DNA of 64,000 bases from DATARH01 sp963746885 (GCA_963746885.1 CAVVDM010000011.1:310001-374000); one strand, 5' to 3'; shown: positions 33,549 through 42,155, counted from the stretch's first letter. Notes: generated from the sequence alone by a model not told the origin. Program-made: numbers and translations.

Positions 33549-33843
33549 CCACGCTGAGGGCCACGATCGAGCGCGGGTCGTCGAGAAACCCGCGCGCCGA
33601 CGCGACTCAATCCGCATGGCCGTCCGCAACGATCGCTTCTGCCTGCTGCGGGTCGACGATCATGCCGACAGCCTGAACCGTCATGCCGCTGGCCCTTTTG
33701 ACGGCAACGGCGAGCGTTACCTGTTAGCCCGGCGCGACGGTAGACCGCGCGGCCGGACTGATGCCGCCGGAAGAGACGCAGACGTAGTCGAAGCCGATAT
33801 CTCTCAGCTTGTCGGCAAATCTCCCGGCCGTCCGCCCAATAGG
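33549..33843 (-). pseudogene. decayed Old Yellow Enzyme (NADH:flavin oxidoreductase) fragment
   Basis: One minus-strand frame reads RFADKLRDIGFDYVCVSSGG, ISPAARSTVAPG, stop, QVTLAVAVKRASGMTVQAVG, MIVDPQQAEAIVADGHAD, stop, VASARGFLDDPRSIVALSVV, stop. This is the C-terminal barrel of a YqjM/NamA-like Old Yellow Enzyme (the SSGGISP, AVGMI-DPQQAE and ARGFLDDPR motifs are diagnostic). Three in-frame stops and a missing N-terminal two-thirds show real decay. It sits downstream of the alpha/beta hydrolase on the same strand, so it was probably the third gene of that operon, lost when IS256 arrived. Confidence 0.75.
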
Positions 33844-33856
33844 CGGTGAGCGCGGG

Positions 33857-35101
33857 TCAGCCTTTAAGCTCAGCCAGGATCGGCAGCAGGTACTCGGCGA
33901 AGCGTTTGGGATTCTCCGCGAAGGGGAAGTGTCCGATGCCTTTCATCGCCTGGAATCGGACGCCGGGGATCTTGGCCGCCGTCGCCTCAGACAATTCCAC
34001 CGTGCAGGAGTAGTCGTATTCACCTGTCAGCATAAACAGCCGGCACCGATTGGTATCGATGCGGCCAACGCGTTCCCGGGCATCCCACTCGCCAGAATAG
34101 AAGGCGATGTCGCCGAAGAAGACCTGGGGGCCGCCCTGGCCATAGTGCCATGCGATCTGTTCCACGTATTCAGCAGGGCTTTGCGGGGCGCTAAGGGCGC
34201 GTATCCACTCCGGCACGAACTGCGCCTGGTTGACGTGCGGGTGCGCCGCCCAAATGCTTTGCCGCTGGTTGATCTTGTCGCAGGCCTCGCAGGCGATGAT
34301 GCCGGCGAAGGCCTCGGGGTGCCGGTAGGCCAATTCCAGACAGATCTCCCCCGACATCGACGCCCCCAGCGCCACCGGCTTCTGCAGTCCCGCGGCGGCG
34401 ACGAAGCCCATGATGAGCGCGACGTACAAATCGGTATTCAGCCGCCAGGAGCCGTGGATCGCGCCCTCCGGCGGCGGCGATTTGCCGTGCCAGGGCAGGT
34501 CGAACGAGACCAGCCGGTGATGTTCGACGATGCGCGGGTCGGCCATCAAGCCATGGAATTGCCGCCCGTCCGCGCCGGCCGTGTGCATGCACAACACGTC
34601 CTGCCCCGACCCCGCGGACTCGCTATAGATCTGATAGGTCACGCCGCCGACGGACACGGGCACATAGCGGCCGGTGACTGCGGGCACCGCCCGGGCACCT
34701 TCTCGGGGATGCAGCGACACCGGCACCGGCAGCGCCCGACCCAAGGCCAGCCACTTCCCGACTTCGAGTACGCGGCGCACGACATGGGCGTGCTGCATAA
34801 ACGCGAGTTCGTCACCTTGAATGGAGAATTCCGGCAATCGGTACATCATCGCGAAGATGCCGTGATGGTGACGCGGCGGTACGGCTTCGAGAAACCGAGC
34901 CCACGTCAGCTCGGGTGCCGCCAGGGCAAAAGCAGGGGTGCCTGAATCGGCGGCGACCTGTCCTTCGACGAAATTGAAAATCGTCGTGTCGCTTCCCGAC
35001 ATGACCGCGAAACAACTGGCCCACGGTCCGGCCCAGGTGCCGAGGACTGCATCCGCGGTACAAGCCTTTCGCCACGCGGCGGCGCCGGGGAACCGGGTCA
35101 T
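33857..35101 (-). CDS. alpha/beta hydrolase with an N-terminal SCP2-like domain
   Basis: From ATG 35101 the product is about 414 residues. Residues 1-120 resemble an SCP2-like fold (AVMSGSDTTIFNFVEGQV, LAAPELTWARFLEAVPP, SIQGDELAFMQHAHVVRRVL). The rest is an alpha/beta hydrolase: VLCMHTAGADGRQFHGLM, LVSFDLPWHGKSPPPEG, nucleophile elbow ALGASMSGEICLELAYRHPE, acid in MLTGEYDYSCTVE and catalytic His in GIGHFPFAENPKRFAE. The triad is complete. It follows the LLM oxidoreductase gene closely; together with the ruined Old Yellow Enzyme this looks like a catabolic set (ester or lactone hydrolysis after flavin oxygenation, inferred). A TTG at 35146 is an alternative start. Confidence 0.8.
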   Translation of the reverse strand: MTRFPGAAAWRKACTADAVLGTWAGPWASCFAVMSGSDTTIFNFVEGQVAADSGTPAFALAAPELTWARFLEAVPPRHHHGIFAMMYRLPEFSIQGDELAFMQHAHVVRRVLEVGKWLALGRALPVPVSLHPREGARAVPAVTGRYVPVSVGGVTYQIYSESAGSGQDVLCMHTAGADGRQFHGLMADPRIVEHHRLVSFDLPWHGKSPPPEGAIHGSWRLNTDLYVALIMGFVAAAGLQKPVALGASMSGEICLELAYRHPEAFAGIIACEACDKINQRQSIWAAHPHVNQAQFVPEWIRALSAPQSPAEYVEQIAWHYGQGGPQVFFGDIAFYSGEWDARERVGRIDTNRCRLFMLTGEYDYSCTVELSEATAAKIPGVRFQAMKGIGHFPFAENPKRFAEYLLPILAELKG

Positions 35102-35147
35102 TGCAGGTACATCACTTCGAGAACGACGGGATAGTATTGGTTGCAAT

Positions 35148-36197
35148 CTATTGGAAACACGGCACGATCTGCTCGGCGAAGATTTTCATGTAGTGGATCT
35201 GGCGGTCGAGGTCGCCGGCTTCCGTGCTTAACCACAGCCGTGAGGCTCCGAATTCTGCGAGTTCGCCAATACGCTCGATCCAGTCCTTGACGTCTCCGGC
35301 GAGGGCGAATCGCTCGAGCCCGTATTCGGTCAGCCCAAGCTCGGCCATTCGCTTCGGGTTGCGCCCGGCCTGGAGCACGTGGTCGTACAGTTCGTAGCCC
35401 TCGACGTACTCGGCGATCTTGGCCCTGAACTGGCTTGGCACATTCTTGCCTTCGAGACCGAACCGCATCGAATGGTTGAGGATCGAGGACACCGAGGCAT
35501 GGATGCGTTCAATCGCCTTATTTCGGTCAGCGTCGAGCGACGAGCGGGTCGTGAACCAGACCTCGACCTCGGACGGATCGCGACCCGCGGCCGTGGCACC
35601 CGCCGCGACCCGCTCGATGGTGTCTGAGATCACCTCGGGCAGCAGGCCGGTACCGGCAATCACGCCATCGCAGATCCGTCCACCGAGATGCAAGGTCTTG
35701 GGTCCTTCGGCACAGAGCGTGATCGGGATCCGCTTGCGCACCGCCTCGCCTTGCCAGCGGACACGCTGTGGCCGACCGTCATACGTGCCCTCGCCGGTCG
35801 CGAGCAGATCCCGCACGCAGGTGACGTAGTCAGCCATCCTGGCGCGGCTCGCTGGTGCCAAGCCGATGTTGTAGACCGCGCTGTCTCCGCTGCCGATATC
35901 CAGAAAGGCTCGGCCCTCGGTCATGGCGTCGATCGACCCGAGAAAAGCCGCCATGATCTGCGGTTCGCGGGTCAGCGGATTAGTCGGATGGATGCCGACC
36001 TGGGCGTTTGTCGCGGTCTGCGCAATCAGCGTCGCGCGAACATAGGCGTCGCCACCGATGAAGCTGGTGTCATTGGTGCCGATCAGTTCGACCCCGGAGC
36101 CGTCGATGATCCGGATCAACTCGGTAAATTTCTCCAGGTCCCGCCGATGTGGGAAGGCTGTCCCGCTCAACACCGACACGCCAAAGCGAACCTTCAT
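35148..36197 (-). CDS. LLM-class flavin-dependent oxidoreductase (luciferase-like)
   Basis: This 349-residue bacterial-luciferase-fold enzyme starts KVRFGVSVLSGTAFPHRRDL, then SGVELIGTNDTSFIGGDAYV, GIHPTNPLTREPQIMAAFLG, GRAFLDIGSGDSAVYNIGLA, ITLCAEGPKTLHLGGRICDG and SRLWLSTEAGDLDRQIHYM. These correspond to the flavin-binding barrel of LLM monooxygenases/F420- or FMN-dependent enzymes. Of two consecutive ATGs the second (36197) has AAGGAG at the best spacing. The adjacent downstream gene is an alpha/beta hydrolase, suggesting sequential action on one substrate. Cofactor (FMN or F420) cannot be decided. Confidence 0.85.
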   Translation of the reverse strand: MKVRFGVSVLSGTAFPHRRDLEKFTELIRIIDGSGVELIGTNDTSFIGGDAYVRATLIAQTATNAQVGIHPTNPLTREPQIMAAFLGSIDAMTEGRAFLDIGSGDSAVYNIGLAPASRARMADYVTCVRDLLATGEGTYDGRPQRVRWQGEAVRKRIPITLCAEGPKTLHLGGRICDGVIAGTGLLPEVISDTIERVAAGATAAGRDPSEVEVWFTTRSSLDADRNKAIERIHASVSSILNHSMRFGLEGKNVPSQFRAKIAEYVEGYELYDHVLQAGRNPKRMAELGLTEYGLERFALAGDVKDWIERIGELAEFGASRLWLSTEAGDLDRQIHYMKIFAEQIVPCFQ

Positions 36198-36383
36198 CAT
36201 AGCTCCTTGCGCCGCACAGCTGCATGATCAGCCGGGCGCGACGTCTGGACGACACGGTAGCCGCGCTCCGGCGTGGCGACAACGCTTGCCCCGCCCTGAA
36301 GAACCGCTGGTTCAGCGGTAGCCTCGTCGCGCGCTGGAAAGCTCTGTGTGCCACGTTGAGCCCAACATTGCCGGAGGTGAGCC

Positions 36384-36566
36384 ATGGGCCGGATCGAGGT
36401 TGCCGACGATTACGTGGCGGACGCGGAGAGTGCTTCGTCGGCCTATGTGCCGCCGCGCCGCGGCGGTTCCCGCATCGCCGTCCCGGTCGAACGCCATGTA
36501 GGACAGGCCGCCTTGCGCCGCGATGGGCGGCGGCTGCCCTTCCGTGCGGCTGGAGCGTGGAGATAA
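36384..36566 (+). CDS. small hypothetical ORF, 60 residues
   Basis: The ATG at 36384 has an excellent ribosome binding site (GGAGGTGA, 3 nt from the start). The product begins MGRIEVADDYVADAESASSA and is Arg/Ala-rich toward the end, with no known domain. It overlaps the far end of the broken SDR on the other strand and sits in a scrambled region between two gene clusters, so it may be the 5' stub of a gene truncated by rearrangement. Confidence 0.3.
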   Translation: MGRIEVADDYVADAESASSAYVPPRRGGSRIAVPVERHVGQAALRRDGRRLPFRAAGAWR

Positions 36567-36724
36567 ACGGCGTCGCCGCCGAGGACGCGGGCGGTCTCGC
36601 GGCCCTTCTCGTCGAGCACGTCGCCGATCGCTACACGGGCGCCGGCTTCCAGCATCAGCCGCGCCGTCTCGGCGCGGATGCCGCGGGCCGCGCCGGAGAT
36701 CACCTTGCCGTCGAGCCGGTTCAT
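36553..36724 (-). pseudogene. N-terminal fragment of a short-chain dehydrogenase
   Basis: From ATG 36724 the frame reads MNRLDGKVISGAARGIRAET, ARLMLEAGARVAIGDVLDEK and GRETARVLGGDAVYLHA, the Rossmann N-terminus of a classical SDR. A small deletion has removed part of the glycine motif (KVISGAARGIRAE where IVTGAARGIGAE is expected). Homology ends near 36553; the catalytic Ser-Tyr-Lys region is absent. It begins 44 bp upstream... i.e. just left, of the hpnJ stop at 36768, on the same strand. Confidence 0.7.
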
Positions 36725-36767
36725 CGCGATCCCTCCCCGTCTGCTGGGAAACGCCGCGGACAGAGGG

Positions 36768-38195
36768 TCAGCCCGCCATCTCGCGTTGGCGCAGGAACTG
36801 GAAGAACTCGACGCCCTCGCGCAGGCGCCGGCGCATCATCTGTGGGCTCTTGATCATCTCCGCGACCAGGGACGCGATCTTCGCCCGTCGGAAATAGAAG
36901 CGCTTATAAAAGGTTTCCAGCGACTCGAAGATCTCGGTATGGCTCAGATGCGGGTAGTGCAACGGCGCGATCTGCACGCCGTGATCGTCGATCAGCTCGG
37001 CGTGGGTGATATCGAGCCAGCCCTCGCTGACCGCCTGCCGGTAGAGTTCGGTGCCGGGATAGGGCGCGGCGAGCGACACCTGGATCGTGTGCGGGTTGAT
37101 CTCGGCGGCGAAGCGGATCGTCTCCTCGATCGTCTCCCTTGTCTCGCCGGGCAGGCCCAGGATGAAGGTACCGTGGATCGTGACGCCGAGCTCGTGGCAG
37201 TCCTTCGTGAAGCGCCGGGCGACATCGACCCGCATGCCCTTCTTGATGTTGTGGAGGATCTGCTGGTTGCCGCTTTCGTAGCCGACCAACAGCAGGCGGA
37301 GGCCGTTGTCGCGCAAGACTTCGAGCGTCGCCCGCGGCACGTTGGCTTTGGCGTTGCACGACCAGGTGACCCCGAGCTTGCCGAGCTCGCGGGCGATCGC
37401 CTCGGCGCGCGGCAGGTTGTCGGTGAAGGTGTCGTCGTCGAAGAAGAACTCCTTGACCTGCGGGAAATAGCTGCGAGCGAGCCGGATCTCCTCGATCACA
37501 TGCTCGACGCTGCGCACCCGGTAGCGGTGGCCGCCGACGGTCTGCGGCCACAGGCAGAAGGTGCACCGCGACTTGCACCCGCGCCCGGTATAGAGCGACA
37601 GATACGGGTGCTTCAAATAGCCGATGAAATAATCCTCGACCTTCAGGTCACGCTTGTAGACCTCGGTGACGAAGGGCAGGCGATCCATCTCTTCAAGCAC
37701 CGGGCGCGCCCGGTTGTGGACGATCGCGCCGGAGCCGTCGCGCCAGCTGAGCCCGTCAATGTCGGCAAAGCCGCGTCCCTCGGCGACTTCCTTGATCGTG
37801 AAATCGAATTCCTCGCGGGCGACGAAATCGACGGCGCGCGAGGCGGCGAGGCAGGCATCCGGCTCGACCGCCGCCTTGGCGCCGACCAGGCCGATCTTGA
37901 GCCGGGGGTTGGTGTCCTTGAGCGCCTCCGCCACCTTGATATCGGCCGCGAAGGACGGGGTCGAGGTGTGCAACACCGTCAGCTCGTAATCGCGCACGAC
38001 CGGCAGCACCTGGTCGAGCCGCAACCGCGCCGGCGGCGCGTCGATTAGCCGGCTGCCGGGCACGAGCGCCGCCGGCTGAGCGAGCCAAGTCGGATACCAG
38101 AACGAGCGGATCTCCCGCCGCGCCTGGTAGCGCGAGCCCGCCCCGCCGTCGAACCCATCAAACGACGGCGGTTGCAGGAACAGGGTTTTCATCAT
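36768..38195 (-). CDS. hpnJ: hopanoid radical SAM protein HpnJ
   Basis: The 475-residue B12-binding radical SAM protein catalyses the ring contraction giving the bacteriohopanetetrol cyclitol ether head group. The N-terminal cobalamin-binding-like domain includes VLHTSTPSFAADIKVAEALK and GLVGAKAAVEPD. The iron-sulfur motif is SLYTGRGCKSRCTFCLWPQT (CxxxCxxC, near residue 205), followed by KEFFFDDDTFTDNLPRA and HGTFILGLPGETRETIEETI. The start overlaps the HpnI stop (ATGA at 38192-38195). No hpnK follows; the next sequence is a broken SDR and the IS region. Confidence 0.95.
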   Translation of the reverse strand: MMKTLFLQPPSFDGFDGGAGSRYQARREIRSFWYPTWLAQPAALVPGSRLIDAPPARLRLDQVLPVVRDYELTVLHTSTPSFAADIKVAEALKDTNPRLKIGLVGAKAAVEPDACLAASRAVDFVAREEFDFTIKEVAEGRGFADIDGLSWRDGSGAIVHNRARPVLEEMDRLPFVTEVYKRDLKVEDYFIGYLKHPYLSLYTGRGCKSRCTFCLWPQTVGGHRYRVRSVEHVIEEIRLARSYFPQVKEFFFDDDTFTDNLPRAEAIARELGKLGVTWSCNAKANVPRATLEVLRDNGLRLLLVGYESGNQQILHNIKKGMRVDVARRFTKDCHELGVTIHGTFILGLPGETRETIEETIRFAAEINPHTIQVSLAAPYPGTELYRQAVSEGWLDITHAELIDDHGVQIAPLHYPHLSHTEIFESLETFYKRFYFRRAKIASLVAEMIKSPQMMRRRLREGVEFFQFLRQREMAG

Positions 38196-39355
38196 ACCGG
38201 CTTATCCCCTTCGACGCGCATCATCCGCCCGCTCGGCTCGACCCGGAACAGCTGGTCGCGCCACGACACGTTGCGGCCGCAGAAGCTACCGAGAAACACC
38301 GCAAAGGACAAAGCATCCCGCAGCGGCAACAGCCACAGCCCTGTTCGCGGCAGGTCGAGGTGGCGCGCGACGATCCCGGCCGATGCCCAGCGCAGCACCA
38401 GCGACAGCAGCACCAGACCGCAGCCCGCCGCGGTCGATGTCCACGCTGCGGCGGCAAGCGCCGTCAGCGCCACGGTGTGGGTGATCACCGAACCGGCAAC
38501 GCCGACCGGCGCCATCGCCCGCGAGGTACGCGCCCAGCGCAGCTCATGCCGCCACAGGCTGGCAAGTGACGTTTCGCCGACGCGATTTTCGACGATATGG
38601 GGCGACAGCACGGTCTTGAGGCCAAGCTGCCGCACCAGGGCGCCCATGCGGTGATCGTCGGCAAGCTCGTCGCGCAGCCGCCCGAACCCTCCGATCCGCT
38701 CGAATACGTCGCGCCGCAGCGCGATCGTGGCGCCGAAGCAGCCGCCGCCTATGTCGAGCGCGGCGCCGGCGAGGGCGCTCGGCAGGAAGCCGAAATTGAT
38801 GTGCAGCGCCGCCAATTGCGACCACAGCCCGCCAGTCGGCACTGCCTTATACGCGCACGTCACAAGCCCGATCGCCGGATGTGCCAGCGGCGCGGTGATG
38901 ACGGACAAATAATCCGGCGTCACCCGCATGTCGCTGTCGGCGATGACGATCACATCGTGCTGCGCCGCGGTTATCATGTTCTCGAGGTTCGCCACCTTGA
39001 GATTGCTGCCGCCGACGCGCGGATCGATGACGAGCTCGATGTTGCGGAAAGGCCGGTCGGCGATCAGCCCGCGAGCCACCGGCAAGGCACCGTCGGTGCG
39101 GTCGCGCACGCCGAGCACGATCTGAAAATCGGGATAATCCTGGTCTGTAAACGAACGCAAATTATCGTAGAGTCCCGGCTCCGTCCCATATAGCGGCTTC
39201 AGGACGGAAATCGGCGGCCGGTCCCCGGGTTCGCCCACATCTTCACGCGCGGGCGCGACGATCGGTCGCCGCGGGAAGCGCAGCACCGCAAGGGTGCTGC
39301 CGAGCAGGTAGGCCCATACCAGAGCGAGCACCACCGCGAGGCCGAGCGACATCAT
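38192..39355 (-). CDS. hpnI: hopanoid glycosyltransferase HpnI
   Basis: This 387-residue family 2 glycosyltransferase transfers N-acetylglucosamine to bacteriohopanetetrol. The chosen ATG at 39355 starts MMSLGLAVVLALVWAYLLGS, an N-terminal membrane segment. Motifs are PPISVLKPLYGTEPGLYDNL, NLKVANLENMITAAQHDVIV, IADSDMRVTPDYL (DxD), RDELADDHRMGALVRQLG and RHELRWARTSRAM (Q/RxxRW-like), with C-terminal hydrophobic segments after HTVALTALAAAAW. It is coupled to hpnJ by ATGA overlap and divergent from mlaA. Confidence 0.93.
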   Translation of the reverse strand: MMSLGLAVVLALVWAYLLGSTLAVLRFPRRPIVAPAREDVGEPGDRPPISVLKPLYGTEPGLYDNLRSFTDQDYPDFQIVLGVRDRTDGALPVARGLIADRPFRNIELVIDPRVGGSNLKVANLENMITAAQHDVIVIADSDMRVTPDYLSVITAPLAHPAIGLVTCAYKAVPTGGLWSQLAALHINFGFLPSALAGAALDIGGGCFGATIALRRDVFERIGGFGRLRDELADDHRMGALVRQLGLKTVLSPHIVENRVGETSLASLWRHELRWARTSRAMAPVGVAGSVITHTVALTALAAAAWTSTAAGCGLVLLSLVLRWASAGIVARHLDLPRTGLWLLPLRDALSFAVFLGSFCGRNVSWRDQLFRVEPSGRMMRVEGDKPV

Positions 39356-39490
39356 CGCACGCCACCCGCCATCGGACGCCGGCGAATCGGGCGGTGTTTT
39401 CCCGTTGCGTTGGGCAGCGCGATTGTCGACGATGTCCCTGCCGTCGGCACTGCCCCCCCGCACCGATCAGCCAAACCTTCGGATCGCTTC

Positions 39491-40360
39491 GTGAAAATTG
39501 CCGCCTCCCCCCGCGGTATCGTGTGCTGCGCCGCCGGCCTGCTGTTGGCCGCCCTCCTCGCCGGTTGCGCGACGCCGCCCAAGGACCCCGCCGAGCGCGC
39601 CGTTTTCGAGCAGACCAACGATCCGCTCGAGCCGCTCAATCGCAAAATCCTCGACGCCAATCTGCTTCTCGACCGCATCCTGCTCAAGCCGGCAACCAAG
39701 GTCTATATCGCAATCGTGCCGGAACAGGGGCGGGACGCGCTACGGCGCGCCCTCGACAACATGAAGGAGCCGGTCGTCGTCATCAACAACGTGCTGCAAG
39801 GGGACCCGAAGGGCGCCGGCATCGCGGCGGGTCGCTTCGTTGTCAACACGACGGCGGGCCTTGCCGGCTTGTTCGACGTTGCCAGGAAGTGGGGCCTCGA
39901 CAAGCAGAGCGGCGATTTCGGGCAGACCCTGTACGTCTGGGGCCTGCCGAATGGACCATATCTCGTCGTCCCGGTCCTCGGCCCGTCGAGCCCGCGTGAT
40001 CTGATTGGGATGGGCATCGACGCCTACTTCGACCCGTTCAGCTACATGGCGACCGCGCTGGACCTCGATAACGTCGAGATCGTGCGTTTTGTTCTCGGGG
40101 GCATCGACGAGCGCGCCCAGGCGATTGATGTCCTCGACGATTTGCAGAAGAACTCGCTCGATTTCTATGCCCAGCTGCGCAGCCTCGTACAGCAGCGCCG
40201 CGCCGCCGAGCTACACCATGGCGCAGCACCGCAGCCGGGACCCAATTTCTATGAGGACCCGAGCAAGAAGCCGGCCGGACCCGCCGCGCCACCGCAAGCG
40301 GGCGTCCGCCCGCCGGCGAACGGGCAACACGCTGCGCCATCGCACTCACCCGGTTCGTAG
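39491..40360 (+). CDS. mlaA: MlaA (VacJ) family lipoprotein
   Basis: From GTG 39491 the product starts VKIAASPRGIVCCAAGLLLA with the lipobox LLAGC (Cys near residue 24), so it is an outer-membrane-directed lipoprotein. The MlaA core is present: FEQTNDPLEPLNRKILDANL, AGRFVVNTTAGLAGLFDVAR, FGQTLYVWGLPNGPYLVVPV, LGPSSPRDLIGMGIDAYFDP. A Pro-rich tail ends the protein. MlaA extracts mislocalised lipids from the outer membrane and hands them to MlaC. Here the MlaC-like partner (hpnM) lies convergent next door with a 15-bp overlap, while mlaBDEF are not in the window. Confidence 0.92.
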   Translation: MKIAASPRGIVCCAAGLLLAALLAGCATPPKDPAERAVFEQTNDPLEPLNRKILDANLLLDRILLKPATKVYIAIVPEQGRDALRRALDNMKEPVVVINNVLQGDPKGAGIAAGRFVVNTTAGLAGLFDVARKWGLDKQSGDFGQTLYVWGLPNGPYLVVPVLGPSSPRDLIGMGIDAYFDPFSYMATALDLDNVEIVRFVLGGIDERAQAIDVLDDLQKNSLDFYAQLRSLVQQRRAAELHHGAAPQPGPNFYEDPSKKPAGPAAPPQAGVRPPANGQHAAPSHSPGS

Positions 40361-40969
40361 CGCAGCAATGCGCTTTTCGAGCATCCGGACAAGGCCTTCT
40401 GCCCCGTCCCGCTGGAGTACCGCGAGGAATTCCGAGCGCCGCGTCGCCAGTTCGCTGACGGTGCCGCTGAGATACACGTCTATGACCTTCCAGGCGCCGC
40501 CCCCCTCCTGCCGCAACAGGTAGTTGAGGGCCACCGGCTCGCCGTTCGACTTGACGAGCCGGCTGTGGACGATGACGCCGCTGGGGTTCGGGCTGGCGTC
40601 CGGCGTCACCTCGAAGCGCTCGCCGCCATAATCGTCGAAGCGGTTTGCGTACATCGAGATGGTATAGCGCGAGAAGGCCCCGGCAAGCTGCTGCTGCTGG
40701 GCGGCTGCGATCTGCGACCAGATCGGCCCGACCGCGATCCGGGTCATCAGCCCGAGGTCGAAGGCTTGCACGATGGCCGGCGCCAGGCGGTTGTAGCGCT
40801 CGTCGAAGCTGAGCCGTTTGGCCTGCTTCATGACCCCCAGCAGCACGTCGTAGAAGCGCTCGATCACCGCCGCCGGCGCACTGGGAGCGGCAGCAGCGGC
40901 AGTGCCGGACCGGCCGGCCACCATGGCCGCCAGCGGCGCTCCCAGCAGAAGGCGTCGAGAAAGGTGCAT
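40346..40969 (-). CDS. hpnM: HpnM / MlaC-like lipid-binding periplasmic protein
   Basis: From ATG 40969 the protein (207 residues) begins MHLSRRLLLGAPLAAMVAGR with a twin-Arg-containing signal-like leader ending near TAAAAAPSAPA. The MlaC/Ttg2D fold follows: VIERFYDVLLGVMKQAKRLS, FDERYNRLAPAIVQAFDLGL, WSQIAAAQQQQLAGAFSRYT, GEPVALNYLLRQEGGGAWKV and IDVYLSGTVSELATRRSEFL. In hopanoid loci this family is named HpnM. It would carry lipid (phospholipid or hopanoid) across the periplasm. The RND transporter hpnN that often accompanies it is not seen here. Confidence 0.88.
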   Translation of the reverse strand: MHLSRRLLLGAPLAAMVAGRSGTAAAAAPSAPAAVIERFYDVLLGVMKQAKRLSFDERYNRLAPAIVQAFDLGLMTRIAVGPIWSQIAAAQQQQLAGAFSRYTISMYANRFDDYGGERFEVTPDASPNPSGVIVHSRLVKSNGEPVALNYLLRQEGGGAWKVIDVYLSGTVSELATRRSEFLAVLQRDGAEGLVRMLEKRIAALRTG

Positions 40970-41190
40970 CAGCGGCCCGTCAATTGGCGTCGCGCGGGCG
41001 TTAGTGATAGCAAACGCGCCGCCATAGCACAGGCGCAAAATATCGGCCGCGACAAATCCGGCCGTCTTGCGGCCTCCTGCCGCAGCATTGCGCGGGATGC
41101 GCGAAGTGTGGCAGGGATATCCGACAGACCTACTTGCCGCACGGCTGCGCCCGCCGTCGGCAGCACGGCTCACTGAGGCGACGAGGCGGG

Positions 41191-42132
41191 ATGATGCGAG
41201 TGGTGCTGGCTCAACCTCGCGGGTTTTGTGCCGGGGTCGAACGAGCGATCGAGATTGTCGAGCGCGCGATCGAGAAATACGGCCCGCCGATCTATGTCCG
41301 TCACGAGATCGTGCACAACCGCCATGTCGTCGAGCGGTTGCGCGCCAAGGGCGCCCAGTTTGTCGACGAGATCGACGAGGTGCCGCCCGGTTCGGTGACG
41401 ATCTTCAGCGCCCACGGCGTGGCGAGCGAGATCGAGCGCCGCGCCGCCGAGAGCGGCCTGCCGGTCATCGACGCCACCTGCCCGCTCGTCTCCAAAGTGC
41501 ATATCGAGGGCCAGCGCTATGCCAACCAGGGGCGCGAGATCATTCTCATAGGCCACGCTGGCCATCCCGAGATCGAGGGCACGATGGGGCGGATCACCGG
41601 CCGAGTCCACCTGATCTCGCGGCCCGAAGAAGTGGCGCGACTCGAAGTCGGCAACCCCGACAAGCTCGCCTTTATCACCCAGACGACGTTGAGCGTCGAC
41701 GATACCCGCGCGGTCATCGAGGCGCTGAAAGCGCGCTTCCCCTCGATCGTCGGGCCTGACACCAAGGACATCTGCTACGCTACGCAGAATCGCCAGCGCG
41801 CGGCGCGGGAACTGGCCAGAATCGTCGACGTTGTTCTCGTGGTCGGGGCGCCCAACAGCTCAAACTCGAACCGGCTGCGTGAGATCGCGGCGGAGTGCGG
41901 CGTGCCGAGCTATCTGATCGAAGACGCACGCGCGCTCGACCCGGCTTGGCTGGTGGGCGCATCCTCGGTCGGCATCACTGCCGGCGCCTCCGCCCCGGAC
42001 GCGCTGGTTGAGGATCTGATCGAACGGCTGCGCGAAGCGACCACGATCGAACTCGAAGTGCTTCCCGGGGTCACTGAGAACGTCCGCTTCCGCATGCCGA
42101 AACAACTCGCCGACATCCCCTCGCGCGCCTGA
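41191..42132 (+). CDS. ispH: 4-hydroxy-3-methylbut-2-enyl diphosphate reductase
   Basis: This 313-residue IspH/LytB performs the last MEP-pathway step, giving IPP and DMAPP for squalene synthesis. The three iron-sulfur Cys are present: QPRGFCAGVERAIEIV (Cys 13), VIDATCPLVSKVHIEGQRYA (Cys 97) and KDICYATQNRQRAA (Cys ~195). Catalytic His/Glu regions appear as VRHEIVHNRHVVERL, IGHAGHPEIEGTMG and NSSNSNRLREIA. Start at ATG 41191 or the following ATG 41194. It heads a rightward pair with hpnH, 23 bp downstream, tying isoprenoid supply to hopanoid formation. Confidence 0.95.
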   Translation: MMRVVLAQPRGFCAGVERAIEIVERAIEKYGPPIYVRHEIVHNRHVVERLRAKGAQFVDEIDEVPPGSVTIFSAHGVASEIERRAAESGLPVIDATCPLVSKVHIEGQRYANQGREIILIGHAGHPEIEGTMGRITGRVHLISRPEEVARLEVGNPDKLAFITQTTLSVDDTRAVIEALKARFPSIVGPDTKDICYATQNRQRAARELARIVDVVLVVGAPNSSNSNRLREIAAECGVPSYLIEDARALDPAWLVGASSVGITAGASAPDALVEDLIERLREATTIELEVLPGVTENVRFRMPKQLADIPSRA

Positions 42133-42155
42133 TGCGCCTCTGACAAGGATTTGCC

